From: Pseudomonadota bacterium
GTDB taxonomy: Bacteria > Myxococcota_A > Polyangia > Polyangiales > Sandaracinaceae
Direction of reading: 5' to 3'
Length of the DNA: 8,128 nt
Assembly: GCA_023427125.1 (NCBI GenBank)
Contig: JAEZBP010000208.1
Location: forward strand, 1 to 8,128
Below are positions 6,972 to 8,128 of this stretch, one piece after another. The stretch's first letter is position 1. Each line of letters opens with the position of its first letter. Below the pieces are notes generated by a model. That model did not search any database and had not been told where the DNA came from. It saw only the letters and a list, made by a program, of their open reading frames with translations. The position numbers and the translations under genes are program-made.

Positions 6972-7280
6972 ATGAAGAAGATGCTGCTCACGCTCGCGAC
7001 GATGATCCCGACCCTCCTCGTCACGTCCCTCGCCTTCGCGCAGGACGCCGCGTCCAACGAGTCGGACGTCGCGGTGGCCAGCAAGTTCGGGGCTGCTCTC
7101 GCGATCGGAATCGCTGCCTTCGGTGGCGCGTACGGTCAGGGCCGCGCGGCGGCGGCCGCGCTCGAGGGCATCGCGCGCAACCCGAACGCGTCCGGCAAGA
7201 TCTTCGTCCCGATGATCCTCGGCCTGGCGCTCATCGAGTCGCTCGTGATCTACGCGCTCGTCGTCGCCCTGATGATGTAG
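6972..7280 (+). CDS. atpE: ATP synthase F0 subunit c, with signal-peptide-like N-terminus
   Basis: Subunit c forms the rotor ring that carries H+ or Na+. The open frame has 102 residues; the first 23 (Lys2, Lys3, a hydrophobic core, then AFA before Gln24) look like a cleavable signal peptide or extra helix, and removal would leave 79 residues, a usual c-subunit size. Helix 1 (about 36-62) has Gln56 in GQG; the polar loop is ARNP (68-71); helix 2 (about 77-102) has the ion-binding Glu89 in LALIESLVIYALVVA (85-99). Counting from Ilyobacter tartaricus c, Gln32, Glu65, Ser66 and Tyr70 are matched by Gln56, Glu89, Ser90 and Tyr94, while Thr67 is Leu91. The chain ends right after VALMM, without the usual FANP-like tail. 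The start is fixed by AGGAGG at seven bases. No further atp gene follows. Confidence 0.96.
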   Translation: MKKMLLTLATMIPTLLVTSLAFAQDAASNESDVAVASKFGAALAIGIAAFGGAYGQGRAAAAALEGIARNPNASGKIFVPMILGLALIESLVIYALVVALMM

Positions 7281-7304
7281 TCGCGGCCCCGAGCGGTCGC
7301 CCCA

Positions 7305-7333
7305 TCGACTCCTCCCCGCGCTGGCACCATACT
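7305..7333 (+). promoter_or_regulatory. Possible promoter of ccmE-like gene
   Basis: TCGACT (7305-7310) and CATACT (7328-7333), each 4 of 6 matches to consensus, are 17 bases apart. The start would be near 7340, two or three bases before the ATG at 7343. That gene lacks a Shine-Dalgarno sequence, which suits a leaderless or very short leader. Read-through from atpE, 62 bases upstream, is the alternative. Confidence 0.35.
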
Positions 7334-7342
7334 GAGTCCGTC

Positions 7343-7924
7343 ATGGATGACGACGAGCTGGTCCAGCAGATCAAGAACGAGACGCCGGCCGCGGAGCACG
7401 CTCCCGAGCCGGCTGCTCGTCGTCCGTCGGCCGAGCCGCAGGGTGGCACCGCGCAGGGCGGCATCTCGACGTGGATCAAGATCGGCGCCGTCTTCCTCCT
7501 CCTCGGAGGGGGCGTCGCTTTCTTGCTCTCCGGCACCGGGGCCTCGAGCGCGTTCGTCTACTCGAAGCTCGTGAACGAGCTGATGGTCGAGCCCGACGAG
7601 TGGGTGGGCCGCGAGGTCCGCGTCGAGGGGCAGCTGCGCCAGGGCTCGGTGGCCTTCGTGGACGAGCCGACCTGCGAGCACACCTTCGTGCTGGAGAAGG
7701 AGGGGCACGCGATGCCCGTCCGCTTCCCGCGCTGCTCGGTGCCCGACACGTTCCGCGACGACATGCCGATGGACGTCGTGGTGCAGGGCACGCTGCAGTC
7801 GAACGGCACCTTCCTCGCCGACCAGGTGATCCCGCGCTGCCCCTCGAAGTACGAGATGGAGCAGCGAGGGCTCGACGGCGAGGCCATGCCCCACGCCATG
7901 CCGGCCTCCCGCCCGCAGAGCTGA
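7343..7924 (+). CDS. ccmE: CcmE-like heme chaperone, CxxxY type
   Basis: CcmE carries heme across the periplasm to apocytochromes c. This 193-residue protein has a 41-residue Pro/Ala/Glu-rich cytoplasmic N-terminus, one membrane helix (about 43-64), then an OB-fold domain: a weakly conserved start with FVYSKLVNELMVEPDEWVG (71-89), VRVEGQLRQGSVAF (92-105), VPDTFRDDMPMDVVVQG (133-149) and GTFLADQVIPRC (155-166). The heme-binding site reads RCPSKYE: Cys166 and Tyr170 replace the classic HxxxY. The CxxxY form is known from Desulfovibrio and some archaea, where heme is attached to Cys. Two further cysteines, Cys111 and Cys131, may be periplasmic partners. It lies alone after atpE, with no other ccm gene in the window, and is convergent with fni. 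Length exceeds classic CcmE (about 130-160) through the N-terminus. Confidence 0.85.
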   Translation: MDDDELVQQIKNETPAAEHAPEPAARRPSAEPQGGTAQGGISTWIKIGAVFLLLGGGVAFLLSGTGASSAFVYSKLVNELMVEPDEWVGREVRVEGQLRQGSVAFVDEPTCEHTFVLEKEGHAMPVRFPRCSVPDTFRDDMPMDVVVQGTLQSNGTFLADQVIPRCPSKYEMEQRGLDGEAMPHAMPASRPQS

Positions 7925-7930
7925 TCCGGG

Positions 7931-7950
7931 CTGACTCGCGGGCGACTCAG
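7931..7950. terminator. Hairpin between convergent ccmE and fni
   Basis: CTGACTCG (7931-7938) and CGACTCAG (7943-7950) pair over eight positions with one C-C mismatch and a 4-base loop. It sits seven bases past the ccmE stop and covers the fni stop codon, so it could slow transcription from both sides. No T-run follows in either direction, so confidence is low. Confidence 0.3.
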
Positions 7951-8128
7951 GCCGCGAGGACCCTGACCCGGCGCAGCTCGCGCACGTTCTTGGCGCCGGT
8001 GCAGAAGCACACGACGCGCAGCTCGTGGATGAGGAGCTCGAGCGCGCGGACGGCCGCCGCTTCGCTCTCGTTGGCCGCCTCGAGGAGCGGCTTGGCGAGG
8101 GCGGCGACGTCGGCGCCGAGCGCGATGG
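7947..8128 (-). CDS. fni: Type 2 isopentenyl-diphosphate delta-isomerase (C-terminal end)
   Basis: The last 59 codons of a gene that enters from the right edge. The frame reads IALGADVAALAKPLLEAA (1-18), then ELLIHELRVVCFCTGAKNV (30-48) and ELRRVRVLAA up to the stop. The ALGAD...A.P.L segment is the phosphate-binding end of the TIM barrel in FMN-dependent IDI-2, and L-x-x-E-L-R-x-x-x-F-x-T-G-A-K-N is its C-terminal hallmark. The enzyme interconverts isopentenyl and dimethylallyl diphosphate using reduced FMN and NADPH in the cytoplasm. Lactate-oxidase-like FMN proteins are the nearest alternative, but the TGAKN end favours IDI-2. It is convergent with the ccmE-like gene, with 22 bases between the stops. 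Confidence 0.8.
   Translation of the reverse strand, partial: IALGADVAALAKPLLEAANESEAAAVRALELLIHELRVVCFCTGAKNVRELRRVRVLAA

Noticed and set aside
7322..7336. Possible sigma54 promoter (TGGCAC at 7322-7327)
   Set aside because: The -12 element should contain GC at the right spacing, but the sequence there is CTGAG, so the essential GC is missing.

Overview
The window is GC-rich DNA with dense bacterial coding on both strands. It most likely comes from a delta-proteobacterium-like organism of the Myxococcota, perhaps near the Polyangia/Sandaracinus group. This rests on codon use dominated by G/C third positions, a DUF2378-like protein (a family expanded in myxobacteria), a C-type (CxxxY) CcmE, and an F0 gene cluster separated from F1 genes. 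The assignment is inference from gene content, because no rRNA or other definitive marker is present.

Left part, minus strand (positions 1-3881). A pyrimidine unit, pyrR-pyrB, reads leftward from a promoter just upstream of 3881. After a 199-base gap comes a second minus-strand unit: namZ (DUF1343 exo-N-acetylmuramidase), a DUF2378-like protein, and the start of a multi-pass membrane acyltransferase of the HGSNAT/DUF1624 kind that runs off the left edge. namZ and the DUF2378-like gene overlap by four bases, and only six bases separate the latter from the acyltransferase, so the three are probably one translationally coupled unit. Its theme may be amino-sugar or cell-wall sugar handling.

Middle, plus strand (3882-7280). 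hemL (glutamate-1-semialdehyde aminotransferase, tetrapyrrole synthesis) is divergent from pyrR. It is followed by a good sigma70-type promoter and the membrane half of an F-type ATP synthase: atpZ, atpI, atpB (subunit a) and atpE (subunit c). The genes for b, delta and the F1 head do not follow, so the ATP synthase genes are split. A 100-base gap between atpB and atpE holds a direct repeat, a hairpin and a strong ribosome binding site, as expected where extra c-subunit synthesis is needed.

Right part (7281-8128). A stand-alone ccmE-like heme chaperone gene carries Cys in place of the heme-binding His. It is convergent with the 3' end of a type 2 isopentenyl-diphosphate isomerase gene (fni) on the minus strand.

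Most of the window is core metabolism: pyrimidines, heme, ATP synthase, cytochrome c maturation and isoprenoids. No mobile element, CRISPR array, tRNA or rRNA was seen. The points worth a second look are the CxxxY CcmE, the ion-site and termini of the c subunit, a PyrR that seems to have lost RNA-binding residues and has no leader, and the namZ/DUF2378/acyltransferase unit.
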